The notes under the pieces: generated by a model | The model's input: the letters and a program-made list of their open reading frames with translations, nothing else | Told to the model about the DNA's origin: nothing | Databases searched by the model: none | Translations under genes and position numbers: made by a program | Part shown: positions 42,482 to 64,000 of the stretch, piece after piece | Layout: each line of letters opens with the position of its first letter | Numbering within the stretch: the first letter of the stretch is position 1 | Source of the DNA: Antennarius striatus | Taxonomy: Eukaryota; Chordata; Actinopteri; Lophiiformes; Antennariidae | Assembly: GCF_040054535.1 (NCBI RefSeq) | Contig: NC_090796.1 | Location: 8,947,001 to 9,011,000, forward strand | DNA: 64,000 nt | Direction of reading: 5' to 3'

Positions 42482-45300
42482 CCACCGCCCTCCATCCCAC
42501 ACAGGCAGACTGTAATCCAATGGCAGGCTTACTTGTGTGTGCAACCCTGAAATATGGAGGAAGATGTGGGTAGTATTTATTCACTGTCTGATACTCCATA
42601 AAGTCTTCATCCAGCTCACCTATTGGATGTGCCATGTCAGGATGAAATGAGGGAAGAGGACCGTCTGGATCACAAAACACGTTTGTACCCAGGACAGGAT
42701 TGAGTTCAGACTACTTTGAATTGTGGAAGGTTCTTTTTGGTACGAGCGCTATACGTTAACCAGATGTCACCATGGGGTTCGTCTGCTCGGGGACGACCCA
42801 GGTTTCAGCTAGCTTCAAGGGAGTCATGTGGAGTATTGTAACTACTGAGCCATTTCCTGGCCCACAGCCTATGAGCCAATCCCCTGCAGCGATCAGAAAC
42901 TTACCCCGCATCTCCCATGAGGACAGCTGACAAAGCAGGAGGAGACGTGAAGGGGGGATTTTATCTCATACAGCCCTCTGTACGGTACTTCATGAGCCAA
43001 ACCCGACTTCTACTTTTAACCACAAGTCATTAGAGTTACACACTTCGATGCTCATTTCATAGACAGTCTTTGTTGCTAACTTGTCCATATTTCCTTTTTT
43101 AAAGTTGTAGAAAAAGCCATCATTCATGTCGTACTGTGTCTGTCCCAATATCCATCGTTACTGCCATGATTTCAAGCACTCTCTCCAGCTCAGGACCAAA
43201 CCCGTGTTTTGTGCAGGAAACTGTAACGAAGCTATAGTTACAACGGTGTGTTCCTGTGTGTGTGTTGTTTATCCCTGTACGCATTCATCTGTGGTATAAA
43301 AACTACCATTAAAATGTGAGGTATCACATTGTGAAACTCTGGCGGATAATAGAATTCCCTCCCATGTGGTTTGATAGACTAACACACAATTTTCACTTTT
43401 CCCTTCTAATTTATTTCATTTTCCCTTAGCCTCAGATCAGGGTCTGAACGTGAGTCCTTACATGACCAGCTGGGTAGATCTCCTCTCAGGCACGTCGGCT
43501 CTCCTCATTCAGCTTGGGGAGCCACTCCCCACCCCCTCTAGACATTACATAGGATGAATTAATGTGTATCTTCCACTCTAGGATGGACAGCCCAAAATGT
43601 GCATCTGATCATTCTTTTTGGTACTAAAGTTCAGTATTTGTCTATCAATTGCACATTAACAGTTTTTCAGTGTGATGATTTACTCTTAAATGTGCTTGGG
43701 GAGTACTTGAGTAGCTTGTGGCTCTTTGAATAATTTGCCTTAGGGGAACGCTTCAGAGGAGCTTACTTTGGGAGGTCAGGGACTTTTTTTTTCCAGTTTC
43801 ATTTTCTAGGGTGTAGCACGAGCATCTGCCCACATCCCATAAGAATACATACATCGAGAGCACATTAACGACAGCAAAGTGTCCTCATGTAATAACAAAT
43901 TACCGTTTTGTCAGGCTGTACGCGCACAGAAAATACCCGACAGTTCTGGCTGCATTGGGGCCACAGCCACCTCCAATTTCTACTGTATCAAGGCCATTCC
44001 TCATGTTTCACTTAACGTCTATCTTTGCTCACTGAACAATGTTCATAGATGTTTTATCAGAGACGGGAAAGATGCAGAACAGTAAAATAATGGTGGAAGA
44101 TTTGTTTTCCAAATCATTTGCTGCTTCCTGTTTCATAGTGAAAAAAGTACATCTTGAAAGCTGACAAATGTAGAGAAAAGTTTATTTTTATGTCATCTTA
44201 AAAAAAAAATGATACAAGGTTTAGATTCCAACCTGAGATGATTCTGTTCAGGACTTGCGCTCGGAGACTCAGAGCCAAACCAGTGCTGAAATGTGCATCA
44301 TCTCAGGCACATGGTCCATTCCTCAGTGTCGTCTATGTTGATTTAATTGCAGGACTGAGTCGCGAAAACCTGCAGTCTTCCTTATTCTGCACATTGCGGT
44401 CTGCCAGCTCTGGTGACTATACTTCACTTTGTCCCTCTAAGAACTACTGCAGCAGCATAATATTTCTGAATGAACCCTGAAGCTGAAGGCACTGTAAATA
44501 TGTTTTCCAGAGTAACGTTATGACCACTTTCAGAGATTACCCTGTGTGAGTGTACGCGCTGACAGCTGAGTAGCTGTGAAGTCAGTGTCTAATTTATTTG
44601 TATAAGTGATTTGCAGGCCTGATGTCTAATGAATATAGTTAAATACTGAATTTATGAATGACTGATAAGGAATGTGATATTTTACGGCTGTAGTTTGAGC
44701 CCAGATGTATTAACTTGACAAGAAATGAACCTGCACTGAAACACCTGCAATGACGTGGCACCTCAAAAGTCAGTCACTGCTGATCACTTTACATTTACAT
44801 TGGACTCATTTTTGTTTTATACTGGGTTTTTTTGTTTGTTTGTCTCTCTTTTGGTCATGTTTGTCATTTTGGCTCTGTACTATTGTCCAATAATCTCAAA
44901 CCTCTTCTCTTAAAGTTGTGGTGGTGACTCTTCTGTGCCTCATGGGCGCCCCCTGCTGCTGAAGAGGCCACAGCCAGATAACCGCTCACACCTTTTCTTT
45001 CTGCTCCTTGGTCTGGTTTTCCTACTTGTAAATTGTACAGATGGCAAACTAAGCCACACCAAAATAAAATAAAAAAATGAAAGAGTCCTAACTGACACTT
45101 TTGAACCTGTGAAATATTTGGCAGTACAAACAAAAAAATGAAACCCAATGTTGAAAAGTGGACTTCTGACGAATGTGATATCTATATTATTGACCTTTTG
45201 TTGAGGGAGGGGCTCTTTGACTATATGTGTACAAACATGTATGTTTAATTTTCAATCTCAGGTTCCAATGGACCAAATAAAAGTTTTTTAAATTAAAAGA
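42482..45300 (+). other. capn15: Probable capn15 3' UTR and polyadenylation site
   Basis: After the TGA at 42479-42481 there are 2.8 kb without splice-bounded coding sequence. The best polyadenylation signal is AATAAA at 45276-45281, followed by T-rich DNA. Weaker A-rich stretches with overlapping AATAAA near 45,062 could be an earlier site. Short open frames here have no coding character. The UTR extent is inferred from the signal and from the start of mss51 copy A further on. Confidence 0.5.
45276..45281 (+). terminator. Polyadenylation signal, probably capn15
   Basis: A canonical AATAAA is followed within 10 bases by a T-rich stretch. It is the last strong signal before mss51 copy A. Ownership by capn15 is inferred. 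Confidence 0.45.
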
Positions 45301-45526
45301 TATGGTTTGTCATTTTTATGGATGCAGTGGTTTCCTCATTCAAAATTACATCTATCAATATCTATTTCTATCTCTATCTGTTTTTCTATGTCTTTGAGTC
45401 TCTATCTCTTCCTTACTTTGCCCCTCCCCTCTCTTTTCTAAAAATGTACTTCAGTCATCTCTTCTTTGGCCCCCTCCCCAACCCATCCAAATCCCTCTCC
45501 CACTGGTTTTACTGACCCCAGCAGAG

Positions 45527-45640
45527 ACGCTGTGAAGCTTCACAACATGGTGACAGCATAAGGAGTTGTCAGTCACTTCCTTCTAGCCTGTGCTGAGAAG
45601 CAACACAAAAAAAAAGGATTTGCCTGGTGTGGAGCTTAAG
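45527..45640 (+). other. Possible untranslated first exon of mss51 copy A
   Basis: A segment just after the capn15 polyadenylation region ends in a donor-like GAGCTTAAG/GTATGAC at 45640/45641. The first coding exon of copy A has an acceptor at 47247 with 20 untranslated bases before its ATG, so an upstream 5' UTR exon must exist. This is the best-looking donor nearby, but the assignment is weak and the start of the segment is arbitrary. Confidence 0.2.
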
Positions 45641-47267
45641 GTATGACTGCTCAAATGTCTATCTGTGTCTCAGAGTTATGAGTCATCTTCTTTGGTCAGG
45701 GTTCACGGTCAGGCAAGGTGAAAATGTGATAAAGCTCTGTGAATGCTAAAAACTCAACGGTGTCACAGATAAAAAGAAAAGCCCACAATCTACCCTCTCT
45801 TTTGAAATCTGCAATTTTCCGTGTCTCCCCTGTGTTTAGTAGATACGAAGTATCTAATTAGACATAGGCATTTCAATTTTGTATGCAGACGTGATAAGGC
45901 TGAATTATTCCCCAGCAACACCTGGAATCGAAAATGCAATGATACAGAGTTCCTCGAAGTAGAGGGAAAGTTATTTTTATGTCAAACTGGAATGTACTGC
46001 AAGCATTAGTCCAAAAAACTGCCTCAGTGTGATTTGAAGTATTTATTGTGCAATTGTATTTTGTGCAAGAGCGTTATCGCTGTGTGTTTTCAATGCCAGG
46101 ATATGCTGTGTCCTAGATGTGTTTGTTTAAACACAACTTGGCAGACACACACATCTGAAACGTATAACACATTTCTGAAGGAAGCATGTGTGTTCTATGA
46201 TGAGTGCCGCCACCACAAGATCACATTTCTGTCCGTTTTATATTTTCCTCCATGTCAGGAACACCATAAAATTGCATGACATGTCCAAAAAGGGTGATTT
46301 TGTTGTTGTTGTTTTTTTTTTTCTTAAAAACATATTTGCCTGTTTGAAATGTTTTGCGGTCATCCTGGTCATGAAAATTTCTGTCGTCAACGCATGGGTG
46401 TATGTGACAGATGGTTTATTTCAATGTCAAAAGCAATCCTGGTCTTAAATCCTTAGTATGTCTATTTCAGACTTCAGATCTATGAGAAGGAAAAACACGT
46501 GCCTTCCTTGAGATGAACATAATGTTGTATAAAGAGGCGGTCTGTGCATCCGCGATCTGATGCCTAGTGAAAATGTATCCTTGAGAATCTGGAGAGTCTC
46601 ACCTTGTGAAGTTGTGTATAACTATTTTTTTATTCAATGTTATCATTGGTTCAGAAATAGATTTTGTGGGTCCTGGCAGTGGTGATACATGATTAAGAGT
46701 AACATTTCAGTCCCTGCCTGGAGATTTGTAATCCCAGTGAAAATCTTTGTTGTCGGGGCAGCATGTTACCCGTCAGGTAGGGTTACTTTTGTTCAGCTTG
46801 AAACTGTATTTTTACATTTACAGCCCTGCTTCCTCTCATTTATCAGCCTTGCTTGATAAGGTGGGGGGAGTCCCTGTCTGTCACATCCTACCAACTCCAC
46901 ATTTCACCTCAGTATGCACACAGCTCACATGGATAAATATATAAAATCTTTCAAAGGGGGTTTCATTAAAAGGGATGCATTTTTTCACACACTGGGGAGG
47001 CAGTAAAATGTGATCCGGGTGCAGTTAAAGTAAGAGGCACGAGTTTAGGGGCTTATGGGCCACCAGGATACTACAAATTGTTTTTAAAATTATACCGCAT
47101 ATGTTTTTTACAGGTGACAGCAGTCAGCAAAGGCATTGATAATTTGAAAGTCTGTTTAATGTGTCTTCACGTCAACATGAAATGCTCAGTTTTCATGCCT
47201 ACAAAGAGCATCATTCAGGGTTTCATGATGATTAATTCCTCTCCTAGGAGAAACTGAAAGCCACAAC

Positions 47268-53809
<6,542 letters not shown>

Positions 53810-54283
53810 GAGGTTTTTGTTGTGCCGCAAGTCCTTTAAAGATGTGATTTTCAAAAAGGCATTTATTTGGAGACTTCCTAATGCCCTTGGCAGGCTTCCT
53901 GCAGCCTTTTAGAGAATAGCATTGCTTTGTTTTGTTGCCACTTGGCACATGTGGGTGCTGAGGATCACCATCTAAAATGCTGCAGAGAGACAGAAAAAAA
54001 ACTAGAAAAATGTGTTTTGACTGCTGTAATGATTTATTAAATAATGTTCTTTCTGAAATTATTAATCAGTGAAACAGATTACAGAAACCACTCAGCATCA
54101 TTATTTTCAGACAAATACAAATGTATGCAATGTTGATTCCCTGAGGTGACACTATTATTTGATATGAATAATGATGGGTGTAAATATGTAATAATTTAAT
54201 GATTCCCTGTTTGGTATTGAATGTAGTCCCAATCATGAAACCTGATCCTCTCTGACCTAAAATTATCATACACTTTGAGAACA

Positions 54284-54338
54284 CTGTGCACCCCCATAAG
54301 GGTGTATATTACGTACTGTGGGTGACTGGGGTGCACAG
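54284..54338. repeat. 11-bp inverted repeat with 33-base spacer
   Basis: CTGTGCACCCC (54284-54294) pairs exactly with GGGGTGCACAG (54328-54338). It lies about 475 bases past the copy A stop, possibly in its 3' UTR. Confidence 0.7.
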
Positions 54339-54923
54339 GATCTGAGCATGTCATAAGAGCGGCATTATAAATAAACACACAATCCGAACTATGGCTCCAT
54401 CTGTTGATGAAAAGAGCAAACATAATGAAACTAAGGAGCAAAGCTGTTTAAACAGCAATTTCAATGGATTAATACAATATCTTCCTCTTTATTGACATCA
54501 TTTATATACTACAAGGAACTGAATTTTATAATGAACTATGGACACTTTCACCATTTTCCTCTGTAGCATTGTATGGCTTTGTGTCAACAAAGGTAAACAT
54601 ACTTTTTTCAAAGCTTTGGATGATATCATTCCTCAGAGATAAGCCAATAAATTCCATTAAAAAAAGAGAAATGGCTCCATTTTCCTCGTATTTTAAGTGC
54701 TGTACTGTATATGCTGTATCCTATTTCACAAATAGTAAACAAACAAAGTGATTTATGACATTTTATCAATGTCAAACATCTAAATACAAAAATCCCTGCT
54801 TTTGACCTGCTATGTATAACAAATGAAAAGCTAAGGGGACAATTTCTCACTGCTGCTGATGCCTTTACAGTGTGACACTGCCAGCAAGTGGATGAATGAG
54901 GTAAAAGCACACAAGAAGAAGAA

Positions 54924-54969
54924 GACACACACACACACACACACACATACACACACATACACACACACA

Positions 54970-55056
<87 letters not shown>

Positions 55057-55058
55057 AC
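54924..55058. repeat. (CA)n microsatellite between the mss51 copies
   Basis: About 65 CA units with a few TA and CC variants, in the 2.2 kb between copy A's stop and copy B's start. Confidence 0.98.
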
Positions 55059-55986
55059 GTATAAAATTATAATAAACACCTGGTTTACAACTACTTGAAG
55101 TTTGCATACATTTTTTTGGGGACACCTTTTAGTATATGGTTTCTCTTCATGTGCATTAAGGATACATAACCACTGAGGAAAAACATCCTATCATTCAAAT
55201 CACATGAGTTTTATTTAAAGCTTTGCAGTGTAAATAAAAATATATTATATGTCTGCTGCATGGACTACAGAACTGCTGCTGAAATGAGTGTGAATATTTA
55301 AACATTTGAAAATATTTATTTCACAATATGTGTTGTGAAAGTTATCACAATGTTATTAAAGGTTTGTAAATGTTACAAATAATTACATAATTATTAATAC
55401 TTTTGTGGTTTGCCATCAAATGTTGCCAACAGCTATTATTAACTCATTTTACTTATTCCTGTAATATCATTAGATCCTTAAAAATCTGATAATGATTAAC
55501 TTTGAGCAGAGGAAATGTAAAACTTCTGAAACAGCTTAGTGTTTCTCACATAAAACCACAATGTATTTAAATTTACAAATCTCACAATTACAAAATCTTG
55601 TTTGACTTTGCTGAAGCACAACAGATCAAAACTGGGTCATCCCAGTTAGTTAGTCGACCAATGTCCCAGCGTGAGGCCCTCATGTTCAAGAAATTGCCAC
55701 AAAAGTTTGGCTTCTAAAACATAATAAAATGTTTTCAAATGGAGATAAATGAAAAGAAAAAGGCACCACTACTTTACGAAGAGGTTTAATTGTTTTATTC
55801 TCATTGCCGTTCTGACCTCCTATGGCTTCTGTGAAGGCAGGAATGGTCTGGAGCTTTCTGGATGAAGGGACAGCACAGGTGTTGGGCTATATCTGACACC
55901 AGCAGAACCAGCAGGCCACAACCCCCAGCAGGCCGCCCACACAGACGGAAGGAAAGACACCGCGTTCGACTCAAACTCGCTCACAA

Positions 55987-59704
<3,718 letters not shown>

Positions 59705-60452
59705 GTTTTTTTACTTTCATTGTTGTAGAAGTGTCGTCTAGGTCCATGTGAGTCATCTGTTAAAATGTTCTTCTGTATCAGTTATGAATGTTTGCCTTGG
59801 AATTTGCATTTGCTATCTCGGTTTCATATCGTGTAACGACCACAGCTGCGAGGACTAAATATACTACAGTACTCTTTTGTTTGGAAAAAGGCAGTAAATC
59901 CTTGAGGAAACTAAATGAAAACTAAAACAGACACTTCACAATTGAATTACAGACAATCTTCATTATTTAGATGGCAGACACCTTGAAAATACAACAAAAG
60001 TCTCCTCAACACCAGAACTCTAGCAGATGGGATGCAATTGTTACATTTGAATCAGTGAATGCTTCAGTTCTTGTTGTACTTCTGTTTACTACTTATTGAG
60101 AATTTTGATTGACATAAAGTGCCCATCTGCACACTTGCCATGCAATTTAACTGTCTATGTGGTTCATAGAAAATAGACACAAGCGTGTCTCTCTCTCTCT
60201 CTTTTCTAAATCTCTGTTGACTTTATGATGATGTTTGAAATTAAATGAAATTAAATTTCACCAGAACCAAATCGAAATAATTTTTTTATATTCTAACTTG
60301 AATTAATATTTTTTTTAATGATAAACAACTTGATGCTGTAAATTTCTTTTTTAGCCGCATATTTTGTCCCTGTAATTTAAACTCTCAGCAAACATATAAT
60401 AACAATAATAAGAATAATAATTAGGTAGCAAATACATCTTAATGAAAGCCAC

Positions 60453-60458
60453 TTTATT
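60453..60458 (-). terminator. Polyadenylation signal of the MYADM-like gene
   Basis: TTTATT on the plus strand reads AATAAA on the coding strand, about 270 bases after the stop codon. No better signal lies between it and the stop. Confidence 0.5.
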
Positions 60459-60582
60459 CCAATTATACATCAAGCACTCTGGTTTGAGGGGTTTGTGGCT
60501 CTCATTTGTCTGTTTCTGGCTCATTCCATAAACAGACTAATATATACACATGCATTTCAACTACTAACTAGATTGTGCCTTC

Positions 60583-60612
60583 TTAATTTCCCTTCGGGAA
60601 TCAATTCAGTAT
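60583..60612 (+). repeat. Possible LINE/SINE 3' tail remnant
   Basis: TTAATTTCCCTTCGGGAATC followed by AATTCAGTAT resembles the conserved 3' tail shared by several fish LINE and SINE families. Only about 30 bases remain, so the call is tentative. Confidence 0.3.
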
Positions 60613-60726
60613 ATTAATTTTTTTTTAAATGGCAGGAAACACATGTATGTTCATTCCAGTTTTTATAAACTCATTGTTCCAATATCAACCAGAGATTTAC
60701 AGTAAAATTCTTGATGTATGAAATGT

Positions 60727-61614
60727 TCATGTACGTTTAAAGCCACAGATACCAAGCAGGGTAAAGATTAGGTCCACTGAGAAAAGAATGAGATTCACAT
60801 AGGTCATAAAGGCAACCATAAACTGTTCAGCCCAAATACAGAACCGGCGTGGGCAGTCAATGGGACGAGAATTCTTTATAAACGTGAAAATGGGCCACAT
60901 AATAGCAGCAAATATATACAGCACAACACATACTATTAGGAATATAAACCCAAACCTGTCCAGGTTAAATGGAAAACATGTTCTCAGTTTCTTTAAGATG
61001 TTTATGACAATAATCAGAAGGACAACGGGAAAAGGAATGGCATAGGCTATAACACACAAGACCAGAGCTAGGTTGTTACTGTAACCGCTCAGCGATACGA
61101 AAATCATACAGCTCACAAAGGCCTCCAAAACTTTCCAAAATCCAGGCAGAGCAGCCAGGTAGGTCGCTTTCTTCTTGTCCAGGAATTTGTCCTTCACCAC
61201 TTCAAGGGTGTAGACAACGCTACACAAGATGGCAAATACTGTCACTACCCAGCCATAAGGACAATCCAGGCAGGCATAGAAGTTGCCGTACATTATAGCA
61301 GCGGAGATGGTCATGAGCGTAGATGACATAGCCATTCCTGTGGTGAAGTCTGGCCAGTCCAAGCAGATGCCATTGAATACAAGGTCAAGCTTAAACATCT
61401 CAATAATGGTGATGATGAGGGTCATGATGGGGCAGAAGGACCAGGTGAACATAGCGTAGTTCCAGTAGGAAAGGCTTTCTCCTCTAAAGGCAGCGAGGAG
61501 AAAGGTGACTAGAGACAGAATGATCTGAGACAGGTGAAGCGCCCCTCGGAAGGATAATAGAGAAGACGGGGTAAACACTGCCTTGGACATTGTGCCCTTC
61601 ATACAATCAGTCAT
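60727..61614 (-). CDS. MYADM-like MARVEL-domain membrane protein, single exon
   Basis: An uninterrupted 295-residue frame with about eight hydrophobic segments near residues 26-44, 54-74, 92-111, 122-143, 160-178, 183-207, 220-244 and 265-290. This is the layout of the myeloid-associated differentiation marker family, which has two four-helix MARVEL modules. MARVEL proteins act in membrane apposition, raft organisation and vesicle traffic at the plasma membrane. Met9 (MSKAVFTPSS) is an alternative start; the first Met is used here because no feature decides between them. An antisense polyadenylation signal (AATAAA on this strand) lies at 60453-60458, about 270 bases past the stop. The gene converges on mss51 copy B and diverges from cog7. 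The exact subfamily member is uncertain. Confidence 0.82.
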   Translation of the reverse strand: MTDCMKGTMSKAVFTPSSLLSFRGALHLSQIILSLVTFLLAAFRGESLSYWNYAMFTWSFCPIMTLIITIIEMFKLDLVFNGICLDWPDFTTGMAMSSTLMTISAAIMYGNFYACLDCPYGWVVTVFAILCSVVYTLEVVKDKFLDKKKATYLAALPGFWKVLEAFVSCMIFVSLSGYSNNLALVLCVIAYAIPFPVVLLIIVINILKKLRTCFPFNLDRFGFIFLIVCVVLYIFAAIMWPIFTFIKNSRPIDCPRRFCIWAEQFMVAFMTYVNLILFSVDLIFTLLGICGFKRT

Positions 61615-62509
61615 TCCCGTTTTTAAAAGAGCTGAAGAGCAGATCTTGTATATCCTCCCAAATGGCTGAAGAGTGTTTGGTATGCGTTTTCCGTTTCTTT
61701 ACTACCTTCCTGCTCCACATGTACTACTTAACCTGCACTGTGGTTTGCATAATACTCATGATACGGATTGTGTTTGTAGATAAACATCTGCTGCTGCAGA
61801 AACTGTAAAGTTTTATGTCTGAGGGAATGAAAGGCACTCATATTTAGAATTTATTTTTGATTAAGACCAATACAACAACTCATTATCTTTAACTGGTGTA
61901 AACAGTTATACTTGATATAACTTGTAAAATTTAATTCATTTGTTGTGATATGTCCAGTTGCTCCCGTATGCATACATTTGCATGATTGCACGGTGGCTGA
62001 CAGATAATTTTTTGGTAACGCAGAGGAGCAATACTATCAATTCAAAATGAGCATATTTCCTTCCTTTTCCTAAATAATCCACTCACAAGTTGCAAAGCCC
62101 AACAATTCAGCTATTTTCTCTTTTCTGACATCACATTTTGAATCAACAAAAATGAATAACTAGAAACGATTACTGTAAAACTCCATGCATATAAATTGTA
62201 TGTACATATCAATATAAAAAAATTAAATTGTGGCTCCCTATTGTTTTTATTTATTTATTTACTTATTTTTGAAACACGTCACGTTGGACAAACGAAAAAC
62301 AATGATAAAGGCCCAATAAACGATTTTCAACGCTTAGACTACGTTTCAGCACGGATACAGTTCGGTGTGACACTGCGTCAAGATAATAGTTTAATGTGTT
62401 TTGTTCGTCCTTTTTTTTTTTTGACCAGCTGTTATGACTTTCTTTATAAAGTCATCAAAATTGTCGTTTGTATTACAAACAGATTTGATTTAAATATTAT
62501 TCACTAGGT

Positions 62510-62877
62510 ACATAAATCGTCGTACGTGTTGTTTCCGGGGACGGAAAAGTAGAAGACACAAAAAGGAAGTTGTTGTCAAGTGTTAGAAGCGCTACCTCTA
62601 TCAACAGAGAGAAATGACTCTACTTTTCTCCTTTAAAACAGTAGACATTTAATAACAACTCTGGAGGAAGCAGTCGCATTGTTGGAACTATATTTAGTTG
62701 TGATGTTAATCTCATTTTCTTGGGCTATTTATTTTATATTCGTGTCGAAGCCATTGTTTTTGAAAAATTAGCTAATGTTAGCAATGGTTCGATGACATAC
62801 ACTATCATACTGTTGTACTGTAGAAGAATTAGAACACCGACACGCTTCGAACACTAGTGGAGGAGAAAAGAGGGTAA
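62510..62877 (+). promoter_or_regulatory. Putative cog7 promoter / 5' UTR
   Basis: The sequence before the cog7 ATG contains ETS-like elements on both strands (GTTTCCGGGG near 62,530 and AAAAGGAAGTTG near 62,562) and a few CpGs in an otherwise AT-rich setting. No TATA box is obvious. The 1.26 kb between the cog7 ATG and the minus-strand MYADM-like ATG could hold promoters for both. The location is inferred from position, not from a mapped start. Confidence 0.35.
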
Positions 62878-63404
62878 ATGGATTTCTCCAAATTCCTAGA
62901 CGACGATTTCGATGTCAAAGACTGGGTGAATGGCGCATTTAAGGTGGTGCAAAAGGATGCGCCAGGGAAAGCGGATACTCACGCAGCGACGCTCGTCATG
63001 AAACTGCAGCTGTTCATACAGGAAGTAAACAATGCCATTGAGGGTGAGTGGGCAAACCGAAATGAGAAGTAATGACAGAACGAACAGACTGGGGATGTCT
63101 TCATATGGCTGGGCGTAGTGCCTGTTGTTGTTGTTTTTCCCCTTAATTGAGCTAACATTGAATAATGTAATATGTAATCAAACCCAATGATGACGTTATC
63201 GTTGAAAATTTTTATTATTCAAGAGATTTTTAAATGATATCCTGTTAACTATTTTTGTGCCATTGAATGCAGAACTAAATATTCTAACAACTTTGAAGTC
63301 AGTGCAGGTTTAACATTAACAGCCCCTTAAGTTGAATCAATATCTTGCAGAAAATAGTTGTATTACAAATTTATGAATGAAGCAACTTGATGACAACACA
63401 GGAG

Positions 63405-63481
<77 letters not shown>

Positions 63482-63880
63482 GAATGTTAATTATCTTTAC
63501 AGGAGTGCAACTCTTGTGTCTTACATGGTCATCATAGACAACCCAGAGATTAAATATCAGCAGTTTCCAGGAGGACAGGCTGGACTACACAAAAACTTTC
63601 AGCAAAGTTCAAGAAAACTATTCATCTAACCATTTGAATGCCATTGACAATAATCAAATGTGATTGAAGTTGCTATATGCTTTCCTCACTATGTCTCTCA
63701 TAAACTCAAACTGCTGTGTTTCTCTGTATAGAGAGCAGTAATCAAGCCCTCCAAAACATGCCTAGAGTCCTGCGTGACGTGGAGGCTTTGAAACAGGAGG
63801 CTTCTTTTCTCAAGGACCAAATGGTTCTGGTCAAGGAAGACATCAAAAAGTTTGAGCAAGAAACTGTGCAGTCAATGCAG
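62878..63880 (+). CDS. cog7: Conserved oligomeric Golgi complex subunit 7, first two coding exons (partial)
   Basis: COG7 is a lobe B subunit of the octameric COG tether that controls retrograde vesicle traffic within the Golgi and so the location of glycosylation enzymes. Exon 1 is 62878-63043, starting [16 protein letters not shown] and ending GAG G/GTGAGT; exon 2 is 63732-63880, reading [20 protein letters not shown] and ending CAATGCAG/GTGTGT. Joined, they give the first 105 of about 770 residues, and match the vertebrate N terminus almost residue for residue as I recall it. The remainder lies beyond the right edge. A long CA repeat sits in intron 1. Confidence 0.95.
63406..63478. repeat. 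cog7: (CA)n microsatellite in cog7 intron 1
   Basis: About 36 pure CA units, 253 bases upstream of the exon 2 acceptor. Confidence 0.98.
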
Positions 63881-64000
63881 GTGTGTAAATGTATAGTAAC
63901 ACAGAAATGACTTAGCTTACTAGATGTTTACACACAAGTCATAAATAACCTGTGTTATGTAAAACAAGGTACAAATCTTAACTTACATTTAAAGTGCTCA

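Overview
The window is vertebrate nuclear DNA, almost certainly from a teleost fish and plausibly a percomorph. Genes are split by GT-AG introns. (CA)n/(GT)n microsatellites are very long and frequent. Dispersed repeats have the look of common fish SINE, MITE and RTE-type LINE families. The species cannot be named from the sequence alone.

Layout. Positions 1-8.7 kb hold mostly simple repeats and weak signs of one minus-strand gene: a possible last exon near 3.74-3.84 kb and a GC-rich first-exon donor at 8.54 kb. From 9.6 to 10.5 kb two decayed 3' ends of the same LINE lie in opposite orientation. CpG-richer DNA at 10.74-11.2 kb and 12.78-13.7 kb looks like promoter and 5' UTR for the plus-strand gene that fills the centre of the window, calpain-15 (capn15, small optic lobes homologue). 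Its zinc-finger exon is at 25.4-27.1 kb, and ten more coding exons run to a stop at 42,481. A further exon at 14,808-14,986 begins with an N-myristoylation-type start, ends in a good donor, and is in frame with the zinc-finger exon, so some transcripts may encode a longer N terminus. The 3' UTR appears to run to about 45.3 kb.

Next come two tandem copies of an MSS51-like MYND-finger gene, copy A at 47,268-53,809 and copy B at 55,987-59,704. Four internal exons have identical lengths (150, 125, 564 and 94 nt) and identical phases, so this is a true tandem duplication. Copy B appears to have lost the conserved N-terminal exon. A single-exon, eight-helix MARVEL-type (MYADM-like) membrane protein gene lies on the minus strand at 60,727-61,614, convergent with copy B. 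At the right edge the first two coding exons of cog7 (Golgi tethering complex subunit 7) begin at 62,878 and run out of the window, head-to-head with the MYADM-like gene.

The genes are not an operon and need share no pathway: a ubiquitin-linked cysteine protease, a muscle/mitochondrial metabolism factor in two copies, a tetraspan-like membrane protein and a Golgi trafficking subunit. I see no novel multi-gene system. The points most worth following are the possible myristoylated calpain-15 N terminus, the sixth RanBP2-type finger, the truncated MSS51 paralogue with a huge CA repeat next to a splice donor, and several near-perfect DNA hairpins not explained by any gene.
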